Made by a program: the position numbers and the translations under genes. The notes beneath the pieces were generated by a model. It worked only from the letters and a program-made list of their open reading frames with translations, did not search any database and was not told the origin of the DNA. 29,107 nucleotides of DNA from Paratrimastix pyriformis. Taxonomy: Eukaryota; Preaxostyla; Paratrimastigidae. The stretch is taken from assembly GCA_027972325.1 (NCBI GenBank), contig JAPMOS010000319.1:1-29107 (forward strand). The letters run 5' to 3'. Positions 1-7,795 of the stretch are shown here, in pieces (within the stretch, counting starts at the first letter, position 1; every line of letters begins with the position of its first letter).

Positions 1-471
1 GGGGTGAGCTTGTTGACGGCATCCAGTGTAGCGCGTGCGGCCCAAATCTAAGGGCATCACAGACCTGTTGTGCCTCAAACTTCCACCATGTGGAAGCCAT
101 GGTAGTCCTCAGAAATTGTATGCAATACCCAGGTATTCGTGTGACTGAATTAACAGGCTGAGGTCTGTTCGTTAACGAATTAATGAACCGTCGCTCACCA
201 ACTAAGAACGGCCATACCACCACAGAATCAGAAAGAGCATCAATCTGTCAATCCTTCCCTGTGTCTGGACCACCGGTTTGTGTTGGGTCAATTAAGCCTG
301 CTCCACCTGGTGGTGCCTTCGTCAATTTCTTAGTTTCAATAGCGACCATACTCCCCAGACCAGAACTTTGGTTTCTACTTAGTGCTGAAGGGTCGTTTGG
401 TTCTTCCCTCCAATACTGAGTTGGCATCGTTGCGGTTTAGGACTCGGGCGGTTTCTAATCTTCGATCCCCT

Positions 472-517
<46 letters not shown>

Positions 518-1428
518 AGTAGTTTGTCTTGCGTCAATCAAAATTTCACCTCTGACGACGCAATACAAATGCTAACTGTCCCTATTAATCATTACGATCG
601 TCTCAGAAACCAACAAAATGGGACGTTCGTCCTATTTATTATTCAACTAATATGTTCAATTGCATCAAGCCTGCTTTGAACACTCCAATTTCTTCAGTAG
701 AGCTCCGAATCCTCACTCGCTCAGTGAAGGAAGATGAGTCTTCGAATAGAAGAGAAATATCCGTCCCTGGCCGAAGCCCTGAGACCGCAATATAACTCCC
801 CAAAATCCAACTACGAGCTTTTAACTGCAGCAACTTTGGTATACGCTATTAGAGCTGGAATACCGCGGCTGCTGGCACCAGACTTGCCCTCTAGTGATAC
901 TCGAATTATTTAAGTTCGGACCATTCAATTACAGAACGACGTAATCGCCCTGCATTGATATTTTTTGTCACTACCTCCCAGTGTGTTGGGATTGGTGGTG
1001 CCTGCTGCCGCTTCCTTGGAAGTAGTCGCCATCTTTCAGGCTCCCTCTCCGGAATCGAACCCTATTCTCCGTTACCCGTCAAAACCATGGTAGGCCTCTA
1101 TCCTACCATCGAAAGTTGATAGGGCAGAAATTTGAATGATACATCGAGGGCAAGCCCTCGATTCGATCAGTTATTATGAATCACCAAGGTGCAGGACCGA
1201 AGCCCTGATTGGTTTTGATCTAATAAATACATCCCTTCCGAAAAGTCAGGATTTTGCGCATGTATTAGCTCTAGAATTACTACGGTTATCCATGTAGTAA
1301 GGTACTATCAAATAAACTATTACTGATATAATGAGCCATTCGCAGTTTCACTGTATATTGCTATACTTAGACATGCATGGCTTAATCTTTGAGACAAGCA
1401 TATGACTACTGGCAGAATCAACCAGGTT
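1..1428 (-). rRNA. 18S (SSU) rRNA, 5' part, possibly a degenerate copy
   Basis: The reverse complement of 1409-1428 reads as the canonical SSU 5' end (AACCTGGTTGATTCTGCCAG). It continues through the expected order of conserved blocks: the CATGCATGTCTAAG segment, the 530-loop region near 860-880, the V4 region, and the segment around ACGAAAGTTAGGGGATCGA near 450-480. The window edge cuts it in the 3' major domain, so roughly the last few hundred bases of the gene lie outside. The 5' third matches normal eukaryotic SSU closely. Several later core segments differ by apparent single-base losses: the 530 loop reads GCGGTATTCC where GCGGTAATTCC is expected, and the AAACTTAAAGGAATTGACGG segment is shortened. 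It may be an rRNA pseudogene or a very divergent gene. Identity as SSU rRNA is certain; whether it is functional is not. Confidence 0.93.
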
Positions 1429-2196
1429 CTACTTTCGCCCGCACAGATCATCCCTGGGCCACAGCCAGCCACGCCGACAACTCCACGCAATGCCAAGTTC
1501 AGAACGAGTCACTGCGCGTGATCGACGTTGGTCGTGTCCAGAGGCGATCCCCGTCAAGTTTCATAAACTACAATTAGTGTCGTTTGTTGTTCGGTTAAGA
1601 AGCAGCAAACTGGCCAAAAGTATTGTTTTGGAACAGTTGACAGTTGCTAGTTGATCGGCAGCTCCCCTTAACAGTCAGACTGAATAAGTAGAGTCCTCCC
1701 GATCGTGAAGGTTTTACCCTCTTCAAATCTTCCTTGTATCACCTCAGCAGGATTCCCCGTCAGGTTGAAAAACCTTGCTCGGATTTTGCAGCAAAGCCCC
1801 AACAAAACGTTGAAACATCCACCAGGGCAATATTCAGAGTGTATGATCGAATTCCATGGTGGGTCTGCTTACCGCAAGACCCCAGACCTAAGGAAGCTTT
1901 CATACGATTTGATGATGGTTCAAATCTTCGCCAGCCGATAGCCTATCAATGCAACAGCCAAAAGACTTCGTGTTCCAGGCAAGCCCGGCTCACTGCAGGT
2001 CCATTGGTAAAAAAAGTACCGATGTAGAGGTCCGTAAACAAAGCACATCCTTCAGCGCGTAGCCTCGGGTCTGTACCGTAAACGATCCGACAGTCGATCC
2101 CAAATACCGGCGTCCTAATGTCGATACGCGACGGTGCAAAGCACTACAATCCAGAGGTGAGCCCCCGGTAGCCTACCATCCCTTAATCAGGGAACT
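1429..2196. other. Spacer upstream of 18S (5' ETS/IGS-like), no gene seen
   Basis: This stretch lies 5' of the minus-strand 18S copy, where an external transcribed spacer and intergenic spacer would be. Its base composition is like the rRNA part and unlike the GC-rich host DNA on the right. Short overlapping ORFs at 1705-2027 resemble no family I know and have no conserved-looking segment. The junction with the virus-like block must lie between here and 2197. I see no clear terminal repeat or target duplication that marks it. Confidence 0.5.
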
Positions 2197-3366
2197 TCAA
2201 GCGGCTGCGCGCAGCAATAGGGTGGTTCCGATACCCAGTACTGAAGGCGCATCAGAAAAATCAGTTTTCACCAACTTCTCATCTGCCCACTCCGCAACCG
2301 AGAGCGCGAGTTGCGTTCCCGTTAGCGTGGCTGCGAAGTCGGGTGAGAGCGTCGTCCCTACGGCGTGATCTAGCGCGGTCATACAAAGAGGGCTCGTATC
2401 AACCGTCGTGAGATAGTCGTTCGTCACGTAGCTCCGCGCCGCCGTGTGTAGGAAGGTGAGCAGCACAACGTTACCCGTCCATATCGAATCAGAATCATCA
2501 CCGGTAACAGCGAGAGCCCCTTCACCTCCAACTGTGAGATGCGTTGGAGTGCCGACGGTCGTATCCGTATTCAGTACGGCAGGAGTCCATGCGAAACGCT
2601 TGCCGGCAACCCATCCTGTGCCGCTCTCAACGGCGAGGTGATAAGACGCGTCGAATGCATAACCTGGCGTGTTGTCGAACGCTTCAAAGCCGGTGCGATC
2701 GCGATTGGCTACAACAGTGATGGCGCCATTCGTGCTATAAACGTCTCCCGAAGCAAGCCCGCTCAGTCTCAGAGTTTGCGCGGTGAGATTGCCTCCGCGC
2801 ACCGTAACGCCGTTCAAGTTCAGGTCAGTAAGAGAAGGCGTTGCTGTCTCCACGGTAGCCGTCACGAGCTTTGTTGCATTCACCATCCCGTCACGCATCG
2901 TCACGCCATCCCCGCTCACGCCATGATCGGCCGAACGTTCAGAAACCGTGTCCGCAACAAGCGATCCCGACGCATTGATCACCGCAGCGTTGATCGTACC
3001 GTTTGCCGTCCGCTTCACGACCGTGCTCGATGAGGCGGCTTCGTCGTACGTGATATCCGCAACCCATTTCCCCAGAGTCGTGTCGTAACGCATCAGCCGC
3101 CTATCCGTCGTGTCGTCTGCAGCAATTGAGACGTCGGTGAGTTGCCGCAGCTTGAGGTCCATTGTTGGTGCTTGTGAGAGCGCGACGTTACCATGAAACA
3201 CGACATCACCCACAAAGTCAGACGCTCCCGTAACGGAAAGCGATGACACGATAGCGCCTGTTGGAAACTTGACCGGGTTGTTGCTACTTGTTGTGATTTG
3301 CGCAGTTGATCCTCCAGGACAGAGAACGAGCTGCGCAGCTTGAATACTAGTGCTTGAGTCAGCCAT
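2197..3366 (-). CDS. Fibre/tail-like virion surface protein
   Basis: A 389-residue protein starting at an ATG and ending at TGA. It is rich in Thr, Ser, Ala, Val and Gly with regular short beta-strand-like repeats through about residues 25-220, as in trimeric fibre shafts. Residues near 75-110 contain a stretch (LRQLTDVSIA...RLMRYDTTLGKWV) like the segment that recurs in phage and virus tail-fibre and tail-spike proteins, where a 'LSDV...D..L.YD..TGKWV' pattern precedes the fibre. The C-terminal roughly 170 residues lack the repeat pattern and look globular (W, Y and F rich), as a receptor-binding head would be. It is the first of three minus-strand genes and is separated by about 50 bp from the next. 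The role as an attachment fibre is inferred from composition and this motif; I do not recognise a named family. Confidence 0.5.
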   Translation of the reverse strand: MADSSTSIQAAQLVLCPGGSTAQITTSSNNPVKFPTGAIVSSLSVTGASDFVGDVVFHGNVALSQAPTMDLKLRQLTDVSIAADDTTDRRLMRYDTTLGKWVADITYDEAASSSTVVKRTANGTINAAVINASGSLVADTVSERSADHGVSGDGVTMRDGMVNATKLVTATVETATPSLTDLNLNGVTVRGGNLTAQTLRLSGLASGDVYSTNGAITVVANRDRTGFEAFDNTPGYAFDASYHLAVESGTGWVAGKRFAWTPAVLNTDTTVGTPTHLTVGGEGALAVTGDDSDSIWTGNVVLLTFLHTAARSYVTNDYLTTVDTSPLCMTALDHAVGTTLSPDFAATLTGTQLALSVAEWADEKLVKTDFSDAPSVLGIGTTLLLRAAA

Positions 3367-3419
3367 TTAGCGACGACAAAAATAGGTGGCTTCGCGACAC
3401 TGTACCGTTTACGCGATCA

Positions 3420-3881
3420 TCAGCAAGCCGAGTACGGTGGCGACTGAAGCGATGAGAGTCGTGTTGGGAGTGCAGGAGGTTCAACGACAGGCGTGATAAC
3501 AGGTACGGGAGCAGGCGCCGGAATGGGTTCGCTTGAGATGCGGCGCAACGCTTCGTAATGGTACGTGTTTTCGGTTGTGAGTTGCGAGTTAATCATCTGG
3601 TCAAACTGTGTCTTGCGGGTCTCGAATGCCTTGACGCTCTCAGTCAGCTGCGCGCTATCGTACTGGATGCTCTCATGAAGATGCAACATAATGCGTTCCA
3701 GGTCACGCTGCGATGCCTCCGTCTCCGAAATGAACTTGATCTCGCGGCCATACTCGGGAAGCGTCATGCGGTAGCGCTTTTCAACAGAACCCAAATCAGA
3801 CAGCAGCGAGTAGGTTGCTTTCATCTGACGCAGCTCCGCCGTCCGTTGAGCAATCGTCTTGGCCTCAGCCTGGAGCGACAT
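3420..3881 (-). CDS. Coiled-coil protein with proline-rich tail
   Basis: The frame encodes a mostly helical, charged protein with heptad-like spacing through residues 1-110 (SLQAEAKTIAQRTAELRQMK, then KRYRM...REIKF and further long helices). It is followed by a Pro/Ala/Val-rich C-terminal tail (PIPAPAPVPVITPVVEPPAL) and ends near a cysteine. The first ATG in the frame is at 3881, giving 153 residues. The open frame continues upstream to about 3962 without an ATG and with the same helical character, so the true start could be further up. It may be a structural or scaffolding component of the virion, judged only from its place between the fibre-like gene and a membrane-protein gene. No family recognised. 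Confidence 0.5.
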   Translation of the reverse strand: MSLQAEAKTIAQRTAELRQMKATYSLLSDLGSVEKRYRMTLPEYGREIKFISETEASQRDLERIMLHLHESIQYDSAQLTESVKAFETRKTQFDQMINSQLTTENTYHYEALRRISSEPIPAPAPVPVITPVVEPPALPTRLSSLQSPPYSAC

Positions 3882-4429
3882 GCGATGATCATTCTGCACC
3901 TCCGCAATGTGACGTAACGCTGTGTAGTATCGCGCCGTCTCACTGGCCACTGCACGTCGAATCTAAATCGCTCAAAAGTTTCGTTATATGGTGTAGAACA
4001 CTGAATGAACAGGGAGTGCCTGTTGATTACGTCGATTTTCATCGATTTTGACCGTTTCCGACTTTGACAGGAAAGAATCACATGTTGACATGTCAAACTG
4101 ATCGACCCAACTAGCATCGGATTCTTCATGAAAAAGCATACTAAAGTGAGCGCTTTCGGTGCGGGTTACTCAGCGGACCATACTTCGCATACCACGTCAT
4201 CGACCTGTCTGAAGGTGAAAAAAAAGGCCATGTCGATTTTGGGGTGACTTCATTGGTTTCCCGTGCAACGCGGGTTACGTTAGGGTTAGGTTAGGGTTAC
4301 GAAAAAAATCGTCAAACTCGTGTTCCGAATAGATATCCCAACGCTCATGCATAAAACCAAACGATGTTTCAGATCGGGCGATGCTGGCTTCTGCGTATAT
4401 GAAGCGTGATGTTAACCGGGACACCATTT
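3882..4429. other. Intergenic gap in the virus-like block with telomere-like repeats
   Basis: The longest gene-free stretch inside the block. It holds an AAAGTTTCG motif at 3975-3983, upstream of the minus-strand coiled-coil gene, in the same position as similar motifs before other genes of the block. It also holds a short TTAGGG-type run at 4280-4299. I see no ORF on either strand that looks coding. Confidence 0.4.
4280..4299 (+). repeat. Short interstitial telomere-like repeat (TTAGGG type)
   Basis: About three units of TTAGGG/TTAGG occur together, flanked by GGGTTACG on both sides. It is too short to be a telomere. It could be a repair scar at a break or junction, or chance. Confidence 0.5.
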
Positions 4430-4951
4430 TTACAGCACATAGATCGTGAACGACCGTCCTTCATAGTTCGCACCGAAAATATCGAACAGGCTCGCATCGT
4501 GTCCGTTCTGATCGCGCACGCCAATCCTGTAGACCGACGTGGGCCCGTTGCCAAAAGCGCCATCACTGCGCACGACAGCATACGTCTTGCCGTTGTAGAT
4601 GAACTTAGCGATGAAAGCACGTGCGGCAAGCTTCGAGATGAATGCAGCCGCATCTCCGGCCTCTCGATAAAAGTAGAACTGCTGCTTCATGTCGTTATAA
4701 GCAGTGACTTTGAGATTAAACGGAGTGCCGAGCGACACCGAACCGCCTCCTGGAGTTGCGCCGCCAGAAACCGGCATCGGAATATGCGTGCGAAGGTAGC
4801 GATCGATGAGTAGATACGACGAACCGGCGGCCACGCCCGTCCAGAGCGCCACCTGCGAGTTCGGCATCATGTGTTGAACGTATTTCGTGACAAGATACAC
4901 GCCCACTCCCGTTCCTGTCCCAACAACTGCAGCGTTTGTGATCTGCGACAT
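4430..4951 (-). CDS. Two-TM membrane protein with C-terminal globular domain
   Basis: A 173-residue protein counted from the first ATG at 4951 (MSQITNAAVVGTGTG...); the preceding codon is a TTG. Two hydrophobic segments are visible near residues 5-25 and 35-52, separated by a short polar loop, which would make an N-terminal membrane hairpin. A Gly/Pro-rich linker (VSGGATPGGGSVSLG) follows near residues 60-75. The remaining roughly 100 residues look beta-rich (FYFYREAG, AKFIYNGKTYAVV, SVYRIGVRDQNG, SFTIYVL). It lies head-to-head with the L1/F9-like gene, with 75 bp between the two starts, so the two may share a bidirectional promoter. A virion or host-membrane role is inferred; no family recognised. 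Confidence 0.55.
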   Translation of the reverse strand: MSQITNAAVVGTGTGVGVYLVTKYVQHMMPNSQVALWTGVAAGSSYLLIDRYLRTHIPMPVSGGATPGGGSVSLGTPFNLKVTAYNDMKQQFYFYREAGDAAAFISKLAARAFIAKFIYNGKTYAVVRSDGAFGNGPTSVYRIGVRDQNGHDASLFDIFGANYEGRSFTIYVL

Positions 4952-5026
4952 CAATCTGTTTACGGCGACAGAAAAAGATCTCAGCTTCAGCCTCAGCTTA
5001 ATTGAAACGTTTTTATCGCTGCCGAA
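4952..5026. promoter_or_regulatory. Probable bidirectional promoter between divergent genes
   Basis: Only 75 bp separate the start codons at 4951 (minus) and 5027 (plus). The gap contains GAAACGTTTTTA at 5004-5015, a near-palindrome related to the AAAGTTT motifs found ahead of other genes in the block. It lies about 12 bp before the plus-strand start. Confidence 0.4.
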
Positions 5027-5692
5027 ATGGGCGCATCAGTCTCATACCAGCAGGTGCAAAACACCTTGGAGCAAAACATGACGAAGGAGCAGTACACCAA
5101 TCTGCAGCGCCTTATCAGCGAACAGACGGCGCAACTCAACCAACTCGTCATCTATCACGTCGACTCGGTGCGCATCGATTCCATGCAGCTGAAGAACGAT
5201 CTCACCATCACCACATCACTCGATCTTTGCCAACAGGAAGCGGATCGCCTTCATCTCTCGCAAGACGTCAAGGACCTTCTCGAAGCGGCACAACGGACAA
5301 GCGGCATCGGTGCGCTCAGCTCGGGCAATCAATCCTTCATCAACCGAGTCAAGACTCAGGTAAGCATCAAAGACGTCGACAACATCATCACATCCGTCCG
5401 CCGCGACGTCACACAGAAGAATGTGGTGGCCTTCCATGACGTGGGCAGCATCGACATCCGCACCATCGCAACCGGAAACAAGGGCTCTAACGAGGACCTC
5501 ACTCACGCGCTGGAGGAACGTTTCCGTGACGTAATCGGCGACCAAGCAACGAAAGGTGACGAGAAAGCGAAACAGGACACGACCGGCTTCGATCTGGCGG
5601 CCATCTTCAAATCGCTAACCGGGCCACTCATCGCAGCCGCTGGCCTTGGCGTCGTCGTTCTTGTCGGTTATACAATGGTCAAGAAGCGATAA
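5027..5692 (+). CDS. L1/F9-like myristoylated membrane protein (virion)
   Basis: A 221-residue protein. It begins MGASVSYQQVQNTL, an N-myristoylation signal (MGxxxS) followed by the same short pattern as vaccinia L1 (MGAAASIQTTVNTL). A helical, Gln/Asp-rich ectodomain-like body covers residues 15-190, with IDSMQLKNDLTITTSLDL and DVGSIDIRTIATGN matching the two 'novel I/N/L strand' regions of that family in position. A hydrophobic TM segment lies near residues 199-217 and a short basic end (MVKKR) follows, as in L1 (YYAKRM). In poxviruses and related large DNA viruses, L1 and F9 are virion membrane proteins of the entry/fusion machinery. Here the architecture and ends match well, but the middle is divergent. 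The gene leads a three-gene plus-strand run with the 129-residue protein and the capsid gene, spaced 18 bp from the next. Confidence 0.6.
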   Translation: MGASVSYQQVQNTLEQNMTKEQYTNLQRLISEQTAQLNQLVIYHVDSVRIDSMQLKNDLTITTSLDLCQQEADRLHLSQDVKDLLEAAQRTSGIGALSSGNQSFINRVKTQVSIKDVDNIITSVRRDVTQKNVVAFHDVGSIDIRTIATGNKGSNEDLTHALEERFRDVIGDQATKGDEKAKQDTTGFDLAAIFKSLTGPLIAAAGLGVVVLVGYTMVKKR

Positions 5693-5710
5693 AGTTTTTG
5701 ACGAACCAAA

Positions 5711-6100
5711 ATGTTCAGCGACGCAAACTACGGGCAGCAGGCAATCACCGCCACCAGCAACGAGTTCGACATCCAACTTTCGGAAGGCGCCATGAAACAG
5801 CACCGCACACTTAGCCGTTCGTACATCAGCGCCGAGTCAACTTACGGTTTCTACATCCTCGAGATTGATTTCCAATTCAACAGAACGCGCACGATGAACG
5901 TGTACAGGAAGAGTGGAGCTGACGATGAGAATTGGTATCTCGGTTACTACTTGTCGCCAATCGCGCGTGCTCATGTTCGTGTACTCGATCCCGTGACCCG
6001 CCAGCCCACAACCGACACCATTCACTCCATCTGTCTCGTCTTCGAAACGTATTCCGGCGTGGAGAACGACAACTCATTCGTGCTTGATCACTGTCTGTAA
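5711..6100 (+). CDS. Small beta-rich protein beside capsid gene
   Basis: A 129-residue protein with an ATG 18 bp after the previous stop. The preceding gap begins with AAAGTTTTTG (5691-5700). The sequence alternates hydrophobic and polar residues (YGFYILEIDFQFNRTRTMNVYR, NWYLGYYLSPIARAHVRVLD, IHSICLVFETYSG), consistent with a small beta-sandwich. There is no signal peptide or TM segment. Its place directly upstream of the major capsid gene makes a minor capsid or capsid-assembly role possible, but nothing in the sequence proves it. No family recognised. Confidence 0.5.
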   Translation: MFSDANYGQQAITATSNEFDIQLSEGAMKQHRTLSRSYISAESTYGFYILEIDFQFNRTRTMNVYRKSGADDENWYLGYYLSPIARAHVRVLDPVTRQPTTDTIHSICLVFETYSGVENDNSFVLDHCL

Positions 6101-6164
6101 AAGGGGCGAGTTTTAGGCATCACCGCGTTCACATTTTCTTTGGAGCTTCAAAACACATCTCATA

Positions 6165-7415
6165 ATGGGTGACGTGCTCAACTCTCTTCGCAACGACGTA
6201 AAGGACAGGGATAACGCCCTTGACCGGATCGTCGCCAACAACGCTTCGTGGGAAAACATCTGTGCGCCCTTCAGCAAGCTTCTCGTCCTCCAACCCAAGT
6301 GGCCGCATCGCCAGAATATATCGTCCAGCAACCCCGCGACGTACAGCGCGCAAAACACGGTGTATAGCGTTGAATCGCCTACTTCAGTGATCGCTACCAC
6401 CAACGACGTCATCAACACCACGCTCAACACAGTCACGGTAACCGGCGGCACCAACCCTGCCTACAACAACGGTTACGCCCTCTCACTCCTGCAACGTGTT
6501 CAATTCCTCACGAACGGCGAGCAGCTGGCTGACGTCTCTGCTCTCGGTATGTACATGATTGGATGTCGCGCGACCCCTCAAGAGCGCAGCAAGATATTTG
6601 AGATGTGGAAAATTGGTACCGCTGGCGCAGACCTCCAAAGCGCGCTTACCGCACCGACGCAGCTCCCGCTCTACCACGTGGCGCCCTTCTATCGCGTGGA
6701 AAACTTCCTCATCGCTAACCACCTCAACGGGAAGCCGCAATATCAAATCGACTACGCCCCTTACTCTCGTGTGATCAACGCAGGCGGCGGGACGGTCTCA
6801 ACTGCACCCGCGCCATCATTCGGCAGCACAACTATCTACGCCGTGCATCCACGCTTCCCCGAAAAGCAACTCGATGAGCTCCAAGCCGTCAACAACCCAC
6901 AGCGCATGTTCCTCGAAACGTTCAGCAGCTGGGACAAGATCATTCCAACAGGCACGACTGTGATCTCGGAGCCCTTGACGGTGGATAGCGTGCTCAGCGG
7001 CATCATGTTCATGATCACTCCCGATTACGGCAACGGCACTGCGTACGACCCCTACACCGAAGCCAACCGTGCGGAAGTGCAGTCGTGGTACCTCACTGCG
7101 AACGGCCGCGATATCCCCAACCTCGAAACCGACCCCACTGAATACGGCGACTACGTCAACATGAACGCCAACCTCGGAATGGGATACGAGCGACAGCCTA
7201 AGCGCGTCTACACGCTCTCATTCCCGTACGAGGAGACATGGGAGCACGACGTTAACTTGGGCGTCTTCCGTGCCGCGACCAGCAGCTCGCAGCCCATCCT
7301 GCACATCACGCTCAAGAACGCAACCACGGCGCAGATGCGGCTTCACGTCCTGTTCATCTACAACCGCATCGGGGAGGTCAGCAATGGCCAGTTCCACCTG
7401 CGCTCGATCTCGTAA
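6165..7415 (+). CDS. Probable double-jelly-roll major capsid protein
   Basis: A 416-residue protein, the longest in the plus-strand run. A helical N-terminus (residues 5-35) precedes a beta-rich body. Residues 105-130 (LSLLQRVQFLTNGEQLADVS) resemble the early strand of double-jelly-roll capsids, where 'L..I.L.i.G..i' is typical. The C-terminus (HVLFIYNRIGEVSNGQF, about residues 394-411) closely matches the terminal 'vyniYNiLri..G.g.l' signature of NCLDV, virophage and Polinton-like capsids. Length is shorter than most Polinton-like capsids (500-650) and nearer to compact NCLDV-type capsids. The frame is complete and its stop lies 21 bp from the convergent gene. A capsid role is supported by the C-terminal signature, the size and the neighbours. 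The exact lineage (Polinton-like virus, adintovirus or another DJR group) cannot be set without a structure or profile search. Confidence 0.6.
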   Translation: MGDVLNSLRNDVKDRDNALDRIVANNASWENICAPFSKLLVLQPKWPHRQNISSSNPATYSAQNTVYSVESPTSVIATTNDVINTTLNTVTVTGGTNPAYNNGYALSLLQRVQFLTNGEQLADVSALGMYMIGCRATPQERSKIFEMWKIGTAGADLQSALTAPTQLPLYHVAPFYRVENFLIANHLNGKPQYQIDYAPYSRVINAGGGTVSTAPAPSFGSTTIYAVHPRFPEKQLDELQAVNNPQRMFLETFSSWDKIIPTGTTVISEPLTVDSVLSGIMFMITPDYGNGTAYDPYTEANRAEVQSWYLTANGRDIPNLETDPTEYGDYVNMNANLGMGYERQPKRVYTLSFPYEETWEHDVNLGVFRAATSSSQPILHITLKNATTAQMRLHVLFIYNRIGEVSNGQFHLRSIS

Positions 7416-7436
7416 GCAAAAAAGAAGCATCCACGC

Positions 7437-7718
7437 TCATTCGATCACCTCGACATCTACCTTTTGAACTGGAGGCGCGAACTTGAAGTAGGTCTTCTCT
7501 TTCCCGTTGGCGTCATTAAACTGTCGCTTCGCGCAGACACCCTTGTGAATGATATCACCCTGCGGATTGAGGAACTCAGCCGCATACTTGATCTTCTCAT
7601 TCTTGAACTCACCGTCCGCTGTGATGCGAATGGACTTTACAACGCCGCCAGTAAGCTCCTGAACGCGCGCCACCATCTTAGTCTGATTCAACCACTGAAC
7701 ACCTTCTGCTTGAGCCAT
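7437..7718 (-). CDS. Small unrecognised protein, convergent to capsid gene
   Basis: Starting at the ATG at 7718 gives 93 residues (MAQAEGVQWLNQTKMV...). The open frame extends further upstream, but the short gap to the divergent gene at 7796 and the promoter-like motifs there favour this start. The protein is mixed alpha/beta and slightly basic in the centre (KNEKIKYAAEFLNP, CAKRQF, KEKTYFKFAPP). It has no TM segment or signal peptide. It could be a small nucleic-acid-binding or virion protein; no family recognised. Confidence 0.5.
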   Translation of the reverse strand: MAQAEGVQWLNQTKMVARVQELTGGVVKSIRITADGEFKNEKIKYAAEFLNPQGDIIHKGVCAKRQFNDANGKEKTYFKFAPPVQKVDVEVIE

Positions 7719-7795
7719 TCTTTTGATATCCCTAAAGTTTCGCGAAATTTTGGATTCCGGAAAAGTGAAACATTTTCCCATTCTCAAAAAGCAAG
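7719..7795. promoter_or_regulatory. Probable bidirectional promoter with AAAGTTT motif
   Basis: 77 bp lie between two divergent starts. AAAGTTTCG occurs at 7734-7742, followed by GCGAAATTTTGG. On the minus strand it reads GAAACTTT, close to the start at 7718. The stretch is AT-rich relative to the genes on both sides. Confidence 0.4.

Noticed and set aside
639-833. ORFs inside the 18S region
   Set aside because: They are frames across rRNA sequence.
1705-2027. Overlapping ORFs upstream of the 18S gene
   Set aside because: They lie in the expected rRNA spacer, overlap each other in different frames and show no domain or composition typical of a protein.
3821-4129. 102-residue minus ORF overlapping the coiled-coil gene
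   Set aside because: It is a shadow in another frame, with basic low-quality composition; the coiled-coil frame is clearly the coding one.
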